NCBI GenBank assembly: GCA_964362925.1
Contig: CAYIGA010000019.1
Location: forward strand, 1 to 12,822
Source: JANLIQ01 sp964362925
GTDB lineage: Bacteria > Patescibacteriota > UBA1384 > 2-12-FULL-50-11
Length of the DNA: 12,822 nt
Direction of reading: 5' to 3'
Shown: positions 1-5,881 of the stretch, piece after piece
Layout: each line of letters starts with the position of its first letter
How positions within the stretch are numbered: position 1 is the stretch's first letter
The notes under the pieces: model-generated
Database searches by the model: none
What the model was told of the DNA's origin: nothing
What the model saw: only the letters and a program-made list of their open reading frames with translations
Program-made: the position numbers and the translations under genes

Positions 1-597
1 GCCTACATTAATGGCACCTTGATTCCGGATTTGGAAAAGAATTTGAGCTCGGATCTATCGGTGAAGTATAAGTATGTCGGCCAGTATAAAGCGGTCACGA
101 TTGTTGTCAACAAAGATGGTCGTCAAGTTCGTCAAATTTACGCCTATAGCGGCTCACGCCCCCACATGGTTGTTGCCCAAACGAAAAGCGATGCTTTCGA
201 TGAGGTTGTGGCGACGCTAATTGATATTGCGGACTCAACCATCAAGGGAGATATTGATACGGCGAAACAGGCCGTTCAATCGGGATTGGCCTTACTCCAG
301 GCCGACAAAATTCAGCAGTTCTACGACAGTGCTTCGGGGGAATTCAAGGACAAGACATCGTTCAAAGAACTCTCTAGCGCAGTCAGTAGTGCGAAGGACT
401 TTATTAGACGCAATATAATTGTTCCCGGTGGCAGTTTCCGCGGCAATGAGTTTGTCAGTTTGCTAATGTTCTCTCCAGCCAAGGAAGGTGAGCAACGCGG
501 CATCGGCACCATTAATTTTCTCAAAGGAGACGGCGACTGGATGCTTAAGGGTCTGACTCTGCCTCCGGCTACCACTACCCCCGCCCCAAAAAAGTGA
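1..597 (+). CDS. Unrecognised protein, 3' part only (198 codons in window)
   Basis: The reading frame is open from the first base of the window and ends at the TGA at 595-597, so the 5' end lies outside; the internal TTG at 19 is unlikely to be the true start. The visible part seems to hold two modules. Residues ~1-75 alternate beta-strand-like stretches (TLIPDL, YKAVTIVV, RQIYAYSG, HMVVAQTK) and resemble the end of a PsbP/LpqN-like fold, where a strand such as this precedes a closing helix. Residues ~75-190 begin with an amphipathic helical stretch and continue with FYDSASGEFKDKTSFKEL and GTINFLKGDGDWMLKGLTL, the pattern of NTF2-like DUF domains found in secreted proteins (helical 'YD..S..F' followed by a curved sheet). 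The tail is Pro/Thr-rich and ends in KK. Both domain assignments are by eye. Location and function are unknown; an extracytoplasmic lipoprotein or anchored protein would fit, but the N-terminus that would show it is missing. Confidence 0.75.
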   Translation, partial: AYINGTLIPDLEKNLSSDLSVKYKYVGQYKAVTIVVNKDGRQVRQIYAYSGSRPHMVVAQTKSDAFDEVVATLIDIADSTIKGDIDTAKQAVQSGLALLQADKIQQFYDSASGEFKDKTSFKELSSAVSSAKDFIRRNIIVPGGSFRGNEFVSLLMFSPAKEGEQRGIGTINFLKGDGDWMLKGLTLPPATTTPAPKK

Positions 598-718
598 AGC
601 AGTTACGGGCTTTCGGGTCTGCTACGATAACACGACTTACATAATTCCCCAACTTACGCCGAAGAGGTATGATAAACTAAAGTGCGTCAGTCGTGGATAA
701 AAGCAAAAGGAGGGATGA

Positions 719-940
719 ATGTTATTTAGTAGTCGAAAAGATAAGTCGTTCATGGCCGTGGCTCTGCTAATGATTTTAGCCGGGGTCGTCATCTTTGTCT
801 TCGGGGTTTTGGGGTGGTTCGTTAACACGACCGCTGATCAAAACCTGATCGCTTTCCCATCGCTCAAAGTAATGGGTGGGTTAGTGATTATGTCGCTTGG
901 CTATATCCAGCTCGAGTTGGGATTACTGAGAGACAAGTAA
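719..940 (+). CDS. Small two-helix membrane protein (73 aa), function unknown
   Basis: The start is set by an excellent Shine-Dalgarno sequence, AAGGAGG at 707-713, five bases before the ATG. A TATGAT hexamer at 668-673 could be its -10 element, but no good -35 is visible 16-18 bp upstream. The protein has a short basic N-terminus (SSRKDKS), a first hydrophobic helix at about residues 11-34 (AVALLMILAGVVIFVFGVLGWF), a polar loop with NTTADQN, and a second helix at about 47-68 ending in a charged RDK tail. The positive charges at both ends suggest that both termini are cytoplasmic. It has no catalytic motif and I do not recognise a family. Such short proteins are easily over-called, but the strong ribosome binding site and clear membrane pattern argue that this one is real. 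Confidence 0.75.
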   Translation: MLFSSRKDKSFMAVALLMILAGVVIFVFGVLGWFVNTTADQNLIAFPSLKVMGGLVIMSLGYIQLELGLLRDK

Positions 941-1001
941 CGAAAATTTTCTTCGCTATGGGCGGGCTTGTATTTCGATGTCCGAACACTCGAGTCGGGG
1001 G

Positions 1002-1031
1002 TTGGGGCGACTACTGATTTTTGTCTAAAAT
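1002..1031 (+). promoter_or_regulatory. Weak promoter candidate for rmuC
   Basis: TTGGGG at 1002-1007 is followed after 18 bp by TAAAAT at 1026-1031. Transcription would start about 12 nt before the rmuC ATG. The -10 is good and the -35 poor, so this is tentative. Confidence 0.25.
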
Positions 1032-1049
1032 CCGCTACCATTAAAAACA

Positions 1050-2144
1050 ATGACTGATTTCGTAAGTTTAGCAGTTGGTGTAATCGTCGGCGCCCTCTTA
1101 TGCTATGTTTTTTTGCGTGGCCGGTTTCAAAACGCCAAGACTTTTCAGGAGCACCTTAAAGCCGCTAGCGAACAGTTATTAAATTTAGCCAAAGATAAAC
1201 TGTCGAGTGAAAAAGAAGTTATCAAAACCGATCTCGAGGGTAAAAAAGACGCGATTAAAACTTTAGTCGATGAAATCCGTCTCCAGCTCAAAGAAACCGA
1301 CCGGAGTTTGCGTAAAAGCGACGAAGATCGGATCTCCAATTTCTCTGAATTGAAAAAGGAATTAGAAACTCATAAACAGCTCGCCAGTGAGTTGCGTGGC
1401 TCAACCGATCAGCTCAAAAACATTCTCTCTAATAACCAGATGCGGGGCGCTTTTGGCGAGCGAATCGCCGAGGATCTCTTGAAAATGGCCGGGTTTGTCA
1501 TCAACCAAGATTACTTTGTTCAGGATAATTCCGGCGAGGGGCGGCCGGATTTCACGATCGTTTTACCCGACAAAACCAAAGTAAATATTGACGTTAAGTT
1601 CCCGTACCAAAACCTGCAAAAATACGTTGAGGCGAGCGACACCGAGGAAAAGAAGCGTTATTTCGATCAGTTTCAGCGTGACGTTCGGGAAAAGATTAAA
1701 CAGATCGCTACACGCGACTACATCAATCCCGATGACAATACCGTCGATTTCGCCGTCGCTTTCATCCCCAATGAGATGATTTTTAGCTATATCTACGAGC
1801 ACTCCAATGACATTTGGGAAAGCGCGATGCGCCAAAAAGTAATTTTGGCTGGCCCGTACTCGTTCGTAGCGCTTCTCCGTCTCGTTAAACAAGCCCACTC
1901 TAATTTTCGTCTCCAAACAAATATTCACCAGATTATTGGTTTAGTCCAAAAGTTTCGGGTTGAATACGACAAATTTTCCGAGTCACTTGATACTCTTGGT
2001 GATCGATTAGACTCAACTTCCAAACAATTCCAAGTTGTCTCTTCCACTCGCTCCCGCCAGCTCGGCCGAGTGATCGACCAAATCGACAGCCAAAAAGTGC
2101 TCGAAAGCCCGACATCACCGCGAGACAATTTAATTGGAGACTAG
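1050..2144 (+). CDS. rmuC: RmuC family DNA recombination protein
   Basis: RmuC proteins are predicted PD-(D/E)xK-type nucleases. In E. coli loss of rmuC raises inversion at short inverted repeats, so it is thought to act on unusual DNA structures. The N-terminus has one transmembrane helix (residues ~4-22) followed by basic residues, then a long charged coiled coil (~30-125) rich in K, E and L. The RmuC core follows at ~128-335: the signature MRGAFGERIAEDLLKMAGF at 131-149 including E137, RPDFTI at 165-170 with D167, and IDVKFP with D181 and K183 as the likely metal and catalytic residues. FVALLRLVKQAHSNFR (272-287) is another family block. Length (364 aa) is normal. There is no clear Shine-Dalgarno before the ATG, and a short-leader transcript is possible. 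It is probably monocistronic or follows the small membrane protein gene after a 109-bp gap. The family call is secure; the exact role here is not shown by the sequence. Confidence 0.93.
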   Translation: MTDFVSLAVGVIVGALLCYVFLRGRFQNAKTFQEHLKAASEQLLNLAKDKLSSEKEVIKTDLEGKKDAIKTLVDEIRLQLKETDRSLRKSDEDRISNFSELKKELETHKQLASELRGSTDQLKNILSNNQMRGAFGERIAEDLLKMAGFVINQDYFVQDNSGEGRPDFTIVLPDKTKVNIDVKFPYQNLQKYVEASDTEEKKRYFDQFQRDVREKIKQIATRDYINPDDNTVDFAVAFIPNEMIFSYIYEHSNDIWESAMRQKVILAGPYSFVALLRLVKQAHSNFRLQTNIHQIIGLVQKFRVEYDKFSESLDTLGDRLDSTSKQFQVVSSTRSRQLGRVIDQIDSQKVLESPTSPRDNLIGD

Positions 2145-2173
2145 TCAGGCTATTTCCCGACCCAACCCTACCG

Positions 2174-2201
2174 CAATTAGCAATTAGCAATTAGTTATTA
2201 G
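2174..2201. repeat. Heptanucleotide tandem repeat, (CAATTAG)3 plus TTATTAG
   Basis: Three perfect copies of the 7-bp unit CAATTAG at 2174-2194 are followed by a fourth, degenerate unit TTATTAG at 2195-2201. The array lies in the gap after rmuC. Two other arrays with a 7-bp period but different units occur at 2927-2954 and 7029-7063. Confidence 0.85.
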
Positions 2202-2239
2202 CCAGATTCTGCTCTCTCAAACTAATGCCCCTAACCCCG

Positions 2240-2381
2240 CTTATTCTTCGCCGGAATACCACTTTGGCAAAGCGTCGATGTCGCCAAAGGACCCGCTTCT
2301 TTGAAGTCAAAGCCCTCGCCGAAGGCACCGCGGCACTCGTTGAAGAAGTTACGACGGGCCAAAGCCCGGGCGAGCTTCATT
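2240..2381 (+). repeat. Dispersed ~142-bp repeat, copy 1
   Basis: This stretch matches the reverse complement of 8867-9010 at roughly 85% by hand alignment. The longest identical blocks are 35 bp (2240-2274), 17 bp (2291-2307) and 31 bp (2329-2359 region). A variable 16-17 bp segment with a length difference at 2275-2290 means a reading frame is not preserved between copies. One end carries the 11-bp palindrome CTTTGGCAAAG (2262-2272). The other carries the hairpin CGGGC-CAAA-GCCCG (2355-2368), whose counterpart in copy 2 has a different loop but an intact stem. A 62-codon open frame runs through it but looks spurious. Nothing in it encodes a transposase, so it resembles a non-autonomous element or a decayed fragment. 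Confidence 0.9.
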
Positions 2382-2388
2382 ACATATA

Positions 2389-2394
2389 TATAAT
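2389..2394 (+). promoter_or_regulatory. Perfect TATAAT, candidate -10 for the XRE-type regulator
   Basis: A consensus TATAAT sits in an AT-alternating stretch directly after repeat copy 1 and 22 bp before the regulator's ATG. The predicted leader would be about 15 nt. No recognisable -35 exists at 16-18 bp, where the sequence is repeat-derived and GC-rich, so activity is uncertain. Confidence 0.35.
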
Positions 2395-2416
2395 AAGATG
2401 TGTTAGGATGTAATTG

Positions 2417-2788
2417 ATGTTACAAATGCATAATAGCGTGGACGAAGGCCGGACCGATGAACAGGGCAATAGAGAGTTTCTAATAGAGATTACTGGCGGA
2501 CCGAAAAAATATTACAACAGGCGCCGGAGACGCAACCCCTTATTCATAGAACCTCAAGCGCTTGTGTTGCCACGGATTTCTGACGAGTGGTACAAGAAAG
2601 TCGTGGCGGGATTGAGACAGGAGAGACTCTTTCGGCATCAGACGCAGATGACGCTCGCCCAAACACTTCACACTCGTCAGTCTGTCATCTCCCAGTTCGA
2701 ACAGGGCAAAACCAATCCCTCACTACTCTTCCTACAAAACTACGCACAAGCTCTCGATAGAAAGATCAAAGTTAGCCTGGTTGAATAG
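2417..2788 (+). CDS. XRE-type helix-turn-helix DNA-binding protein (123 aa)
   Basis: I take the ATG at 2417 as start because AGGA at 2405-2408 lies eight bases upstream; a TTG at 2414 and an ATG at 2426 are alternatives. The C-terminal half (residues ~58-121) is a Cro/C1-type HTH: WYKKVVAGLRQERLFRHQTQ, then MTLAQTLHTRQSVISQFEQG with the recognition helix around TRQSVISQFE, then the usual NPSLLFLQNYAQAL helices. The N-terminal ~55 residues are unusual for a small XRE protein and include a run of five arginines at 35-39 (NRRRRRN). HTH proteins of this size are often HigA-like antitoxins, but no toxin-like gene flanks it: upstream is repeat copy 1 and downstream the palindrome and lysS. It may be an orphan regulator, perhaps acquired with the accessory sequence around it. 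The domain call is good; its target is unknown. Confidence 0.8.
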   Translation: MLQMHNSVDEGRTDEQGNREFLIEITGGPKKYYNRRRRRNPLFIEPQALVLPRISDEWYKKVVAGLRQERLFRHQTQMTLAQTLHTRQSVISQFEQGKTNPSLLFLQNYAQALDRKIKVSLVE

Positions 2789-2847
2789 CTTACCTCTTCT
2801 TCTCTCGCGTCTTTTTTACCATTATTTGATTATCCCCAATACTGAAG

Positions 2848-2889
2848 CCTAACACTGATTATTACTTATAAGTAATAATCAGTGTTAGG
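2848..2889. repeat. Perfect 42-bp palindrome with no spacer
   Basis: The 21-bp arms are exact reverse complements with no loop, centred between 2868 and 2869. The core is TTACTTATAAGTAA and the outer ends are CCTAACACTG and CAGTGTTAGG. It is followed by a run of seven G (2888-2894), not by a T tract on either strand, so it is not a normal intrinsic terminator. It lies 59 bp after the XRE-type gene and 72 bp before lysS, so it could be an operator for that regulator or a cruciform-forming element. Confidence 0.95.
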
Positions 2890-2917
2890 GGGGGTTACAG
2901 TAGAGACGGGGAACGGG

Positions 2918-2923
2918 TAGAAT
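2918..2923 (+). promoter_or_regulatory. Candidate -10 element (TAGAAT) for lysS
   Basis: TAGAAT matches the consensus at five of six positions. TTACAG at 2895-2900, 17 bp upstream, is a poor -35. Transcription would start near 2930, placing the heptanucleotide array in the lysS leader and the 42-bp palindrome immediately upstream of the promoter. Confidence 0.3.
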
Positions 2924-2926
2924 TGG

Positions 2927-2954
2927 TTAAAAGTTAAAAGTTAAAAGTTATTAC
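2927..2954. repeat. Heptanucleotide tandem repeat, (TTAAAAG)3 plus TTATTAC
   Basis: Three perfect TTAAAAG units occupy 2927-2947 and a degenerate fourth, TTATTAC, follows. The array ends one base before the AAGGAAG that precedes the lysS ATG, so it occupies the probable 5' leader. Confidence 0.85.
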
Positions 2955-2961
2955 AAGGAAG

Positions 2962-4533
2962 ATGGAAAAAAATTTGAACAAATCTGCTAAAAAGCCGAGC
3001 GTGGATGGCTGGCGGGATCTGAAACCAGGTGATCAGAAAAAGGCAACGATCAGTCAGCCGGCACGACCGGAGAGTGAGATTCGGTTAGACAAACTAGACC
3101 AGCTGAAAAAGCTGGGGATTAATCCCTATCCGTCGGCGACGCCGGAGCATATCACCATCGAAGAAGCTCGGAGTAAGAAAGAAGGGGCAAAGGTTGCCAT
3201 CGTTGGTCGAATCACGGCTATTCGCAGTCACGGCCAGTCATCATTTTTTGATCTTCAAGAAAATGAAGAAAAACTTCAGCTCTATTTTAAATTAGATCAA
3301 GTTGGCGAAAAGCTCTACAAACTGCTGGGACTTTTTGACTGCGGCGATTACCTTTGGGTTTCCGGCCAGCTCTTTGTCACTAAAGCCGGCGAGTTAACAC
3401 TCAAGGCCGATTCCTGCCAGCTCTTAGCCAAATCATTACTGCCGATTCCCGAGGGTTGGCACGGCTTAACTGACATCGAAACTCGCTATCGCCAGCGAGC
3501 GCTTGATTTTAAAACCAACCCCAAAGCCCGAAACATTATCCAAACTCGCTCGAAAGTTATTAGTACCCTGCGTTACTTCCTCGAGGGTCACGGCTTCATC
3601 GAAATTACCACTCCGGTTTTGCAACCGATCCCCGGCGGGGCGGCGGCCAAGCCGTTTATTACCCATTACAATACCTTAGACGCCGATTTTTACCTCCGGA
3701 TTTCTAAGGAGCTTTATCTAAAACGACTGGTCGTCGGTGGTTTTGAGCGCGTTTTTGAAATCGGGCCAGATTTCCGTAACGAAGGCCTATCCCATATGCA
3801 CAATCCGGAGTTTACGATGTGCGAATTTTACTGGGCTTATCAAACTCACCAAGACCTGATGAAGATAACGCAAAAACTAGTTCAGGAGCTCGTTAAAGTT
3901 ACTCACAACAATCAACTGACTTGTGTTTATCAAAAACAAAAACTTGATTTTAGTGGCCAGTTTGCCGTCAGAAAGTATCGTGACTTAATCGGCGAAGAGG
4001 CCGAAATAGATATTGCCGTTGAAGATACTTTCGCCGCTTTAGATAAAGCGGTCAAAGCCCGAAAAATTACTTTTGAAAACCAGAATATTAAAGTTTGGAG
4101 CGAACTAGTTGATGAGTTGTTCAAAAAAGTCGTTCGGCCAAAAATTGTCGCCCCAACGTTTGTGACCGATTACCCAATTTCGACCGCGCCGTTAGCTAAA
4201 AGTTACGAGAGAGACCCCGATACGGCCCAAATGTTTCAACTAATCGTCGCTGGCGGCTTTGAATTGGTCAAAGCTTATTCGGAGCTTAACGACCCGTTAG
4301 ATCAAGAAGAGCGTTTCGCTAGTCAAGCAAGAATGAAAGCCGAGGGTTGGGATGAGGCCCAGATGTTAGACGAGAATTACATTGAAGCCCTAAAGTACGG
4401 TCTGCCGCCGACCGCCGGTTGGGGCATGGGTATCGACCGGATGGTGATGATCCTGACCGACCAATATTCAATCAAAGAGGTGATACCGTTTCCGACCTTA
4501 CGACCTGTCTCTCATAAAAAAGAAAAGGGGTGA
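2962..4533 (+). CDS. lysS: Lysyl-tRNA synthetase, class II
   Basis: It charges tRNA-Lys with lysine using ATP. An N-terminal lysine-rich extension (residues 1-37, many K, Q and P) precedes the conserved start RLDKLDQLKKLGINPYP at 41-57. The OB-fold anticodon-binding domain covers ~75-160 (VAIVGRITAIRSHGQSSFFDLQ). The catalytic domain begins at DIETRYRQRALDF (171-183). Motif 2 is FERVFEIGPDFRNEG at 261-275 followed by HMHNPEFTMCE; most bacterial enzymes read GRNFRNEG there. Motif 3 is GWGMGIDRMVMILTD at 486-500, where most read GLGIGIDR, and the ending IPFPTLRP is typical. RISKELYLKRL (246-256) and ELNDPLDQ are also family blocks. At 523 aa it is slightly long because of the extension. The start ATG follows AAGGAAG very closely (two bases after AGGA), so a slightly later start cannot be excluded. 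The next gene has its own promoter, so lysS is probably transcribed alone. Confidence 0.97.
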   Translation: MEKNLNKSAKKPSVDGWRDLKPGDQKKATISQPARPESEIRLDKLDQLKKLGINPYPSATPEHITIEEARSKKEGAKVAIVGRITAIRSHGQSSFFDLQENEEKLQLYFKLDQVGEKLYKLLGLFDCGDYLWVSGQLFVTKAGELTLKADSCQLLAKSLLPIPEGWHGLTDIETRYRQRALDFKTNPKARNIIQTRSKVISTLRYFLEGHGFIEITTPVLQPIPGGAAAKPFITHYNTLDADFYLRISKELYLKRLVVGGFERVFEIGPDFRNEGLSHMHNPEFTMCEFYWAYQTHQDLMKITQKLVQELVKVTHNNQLTCVYQKQKLDFSGQFAVRKYRDLIGEEAEIDIAVEDTFAALDKAVKARKITFENQNIKVWSELVDELFKKVVRPKIVAPTFVTDYPISTAPLAKSYERDPDTAQMFQLIVAGGFELVKAYSELNDPLDQEERFASQARMKAEGWDEAQMLDENYIEALKYGLPPTAGWGMGIDRMVMILTDQYSIKEVIPFPTLRPVSHKKEKG

Positions 4534-4585
4534 ACCGATTGGTTAGGACTCTGTTTTCGACTTAAAAATTTTCGGTCCAAAACTA

Positions 4586-4614
4586 TTGACTTTTTCGGTT
4601 AAGTTTGGTAGTAT
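4586..4614 (+). promoter_or_regulatory. Sigma70-type promoter of the surface-protein gene
   Basis: TTGACT at 4586-4591 and TAGTAT at 4609-4614 are separated by exactly 17 bp, five and four or five matches to consensus. Transcription should begin near 4621, giving a leader of ~75 nt. That leader contains a potential stem, TTCGG (4626-4630) with CCGAA (4647-4651), extended inside by GG/CC pairs. Confidence 0.75.
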
Positions 4615-4695
4615 CAGTTTACAAGTTCGGTGGGTAACTTTGCCTGCCGAATCGTTTCGATGGCCGAACAGGCCAAGGAGAACAAGAAGGTGAGA

Positions 4696-5805
4696 ATGAA
4701 CAGACTAACGACAGCGCTATTGGCGCTGATCGTCCTCCCGGTCTTTGCGGTCGGACAAGAGATCCGGATCGAACCGGAACCAGGCAGTCCGGAATACGTG
4801 GCCGCCGCCAACCGAAACCAAGCGCCGCCTATCATTCCGGTTCCGGCACCCGAAACCACCGACAATCAGGCTCGCGAGGGACTGCGAGAGATGGACGGGA
4901 GAGTTAGATCTGCTGAAGAGCGAGCTAACTCTGCTCGAACCGAAGCTGGTAGAGCTAATGCTGCCGCCAGCCGTGCCAACGAGGCTGTCAATAACCTTGT
5001 TGGTAAGTATAGGGGTCTCCGAAAGGAAACCCAGGGGCTAAGTCGTAAAGTCGGCGAGTTGGTTAAGAAGACCGACTCAATTTACCAGCAACTGGCTGGT
5101 GATGATGGAAAAATCGGAACCAATGATGACAGATTGGTTTTGATTAGCGAGAAAGCCGATCAGGCCTATTTGCACATAGCCGGTGCTGACGGCCAGATTG
5201 GGACTAACGACGACACGCAAGTGCTTATCAAAGACACGGCTGACGCGGCTTTTGATGCACTAGCGGGCAAGGACGGCCTGATTGGGACTAGCGATGACAT
5301 ACTCAAGCAATTGAGTCAACAGATCACCGGTGCCGCCTCCCAGGTCTGGCTTTGGCTAGTAGGGTTAATCGCCCTAGTATCGTTGGTGCTGCATGTGTTC
5401 GATTTCCGCAAGAAGAAATCGCCACTGGCATTACCACTAACGGCCGCTGTGCCAGATCCAGTACTAAGTGCGGTCGTTACTACGCCAGTCACCCCTGCTT
5501 CAGTCGTTACCAAGACCGAGACTGTTCCTGGGTCTGGGCTTAAGATTACCGGCCTTAGCCCAACGGCGGGGCCAGCTGGGACACCGATCAGTGTTACGGG
5601 TCTCAACTTACCAACCAAGGTCGGTGACATTAACTCAATTAGTATCGGTGGGGTTACGGTGGATCTGGCAACTATTAGCTTGACGCCAACCGAAATCAAG
5701 TTCGTAGCTCCGCCATCCCCCCCGGGTACTGAGGGTGAGATCTTCATCCAAATGATGGCTGGCTTGGTTTCCAGGAGCACCAACAAGTTCACCTACACTA
5801 AGTAG
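4696..5805 (+). CDS. Secreted or membrane-anchored coiled-coil protein with DGxxGTxDD repeats and IPT/TIG-like domain
   Basis: The frame is open from a GTG at 4630, but I choose the ATG at 4696 (369 aa) because it begins a clean signal sequence, MNRLTTALLALIVLPVFAVG, with AAGGTGA just upstream. A Pro/Glu-rich segment follows (to ~55), then an Ala- and Arg-rich coiled coil at ~57-133. Residues 134-202 hold three repeats with a 28-residue period, each with DGxxGTxDD (DGKIGTNDD, DGQIGTNDD, DGLIGTSDD). This Asp/Gly pattern resembles calcium-binding loops of bacterial surface proteins, by analogy only. One TM helix (216-235) is followed by DFRKKK, then a Pro/Thr/Val linker, then an IPT/TIG-like Ig domain (~281-367: LKITGLSPTAGPAGTPISVTG). 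By the positive-inside rule the TIG-like domain would be cytoplasmic, which is odd for that fold. The gene has its own promoter and terminator. A cell-envelope structural role is the best guess; no enzyme motif is seen. Confidence 0.85.
   Translation: MNRLTTALLALIVLPVFAVGQEIRIEPEPGSPEYVAAANRNQAPPIIPVPAPETTDNQAREGLREMDGRVRSAEERANSARTEAGRANAAASRANEAVNNLVGKYRGLRKETQGLSRKVGELVKKTDSIYQQLAGDDGKIGTNDDRLVLISEKADQAYLHIAGADGQIGTNDDTQVLIKDTADAAFDALAGKDGLIGTSDDILKQLSQQITGAASQVWLWLVGLIALVSLVLHVFDFRKKKSPLALPLTAAVPDPVLSAVVTTPVTPASVVTKTETVPGSGLKITGLSPTAGPAGTPISVTGLNLPTKVGDINSISIGGVTVDLATISLTPTEIKFVAPPSPPGTEGEIFIQMMAGLVSRSTNKFTYTK
5095..5298 (+). repeat. Three in-frame 84-bp repeats encoding DGxxGTxDD units
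   Basis: Units begin at 5095, 5179 and 5263. The protein units start AG-x-DG-x-IGT-x-DD and continue with a short helix (LVLISEKADQAYLHI-like). The third unit is incomplete, running into LKQLSQQITG before the TM helix. The DNA copies have diverged at third codon positions, which points to selection on the protein. Confidence 0.85.
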
Positions 5806-5823
5806 GAGACGTAAGGTTACCCT

Positions 5824-5860
5824 AGAACCGAACGCACTGGGTGCGTTCGGTTCTTTCTTT
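5824..5860 (+). terminator. Intrinsic terminator after the surface-protein gene
   Basis: A perfect 14-bp stem, AGAACCGAACGCAC (5824-5837) with GTGCGTTCGGTTCT (5841-5854), closes a three-base TGG loop and runs into TTCTTTCTTT. On the minus strand the stem is not followed by a T run, so it mainly serves the plus-strand gene, although it also lies just beyond the end of the convergent rpoD. Confidence 0.9.
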
Positions 5861-5881
5861 ACTCAAAAAACCGCCCCAATT

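Noticed and set aside
2225..2413. A 62-codon plus-strand frame through repeat copy 1
   Set aside because: It shares RTRFFEVKAL with the spurious frame in copy 2, but a 1-bp length difference between the copies breaks frame equivalence, and it has no ribosome binding site or known domain.
2417..2788. The XRE-type gene as the antitoxin of a toxin-antitoxin pair
   Set aside because: No small toxin-like frame lies on either side within the usual distance.
2793..2817. Pyrimidine-rich tract ending in six T after the XRE-type gene as a terminator
   Set aside because: There is no GC-rich stem upstream of the T run.
2848..2894. The 42-bp palindrome as an intrinsic terminator
   Set aside because: It is AT-rich in the core, has no loop and is followed by a G run on the plus strand, with no T tract on either side.
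4630..4695. GTG at 4630 as the start of the surface-protein gene
   Set aside because: It would put 22 charged residues before a clean signal peptide and falls only about nine bases after the predicted transcript start, inside a stem.
5316..5792. A 158-codon minus-strand frame opposite the TIG-like domain
   Set aside because: It is antisense to a gene with a promoter, terminator and recognisable domains; its Val/Pro/Thr content simply mirrors the sense gene.
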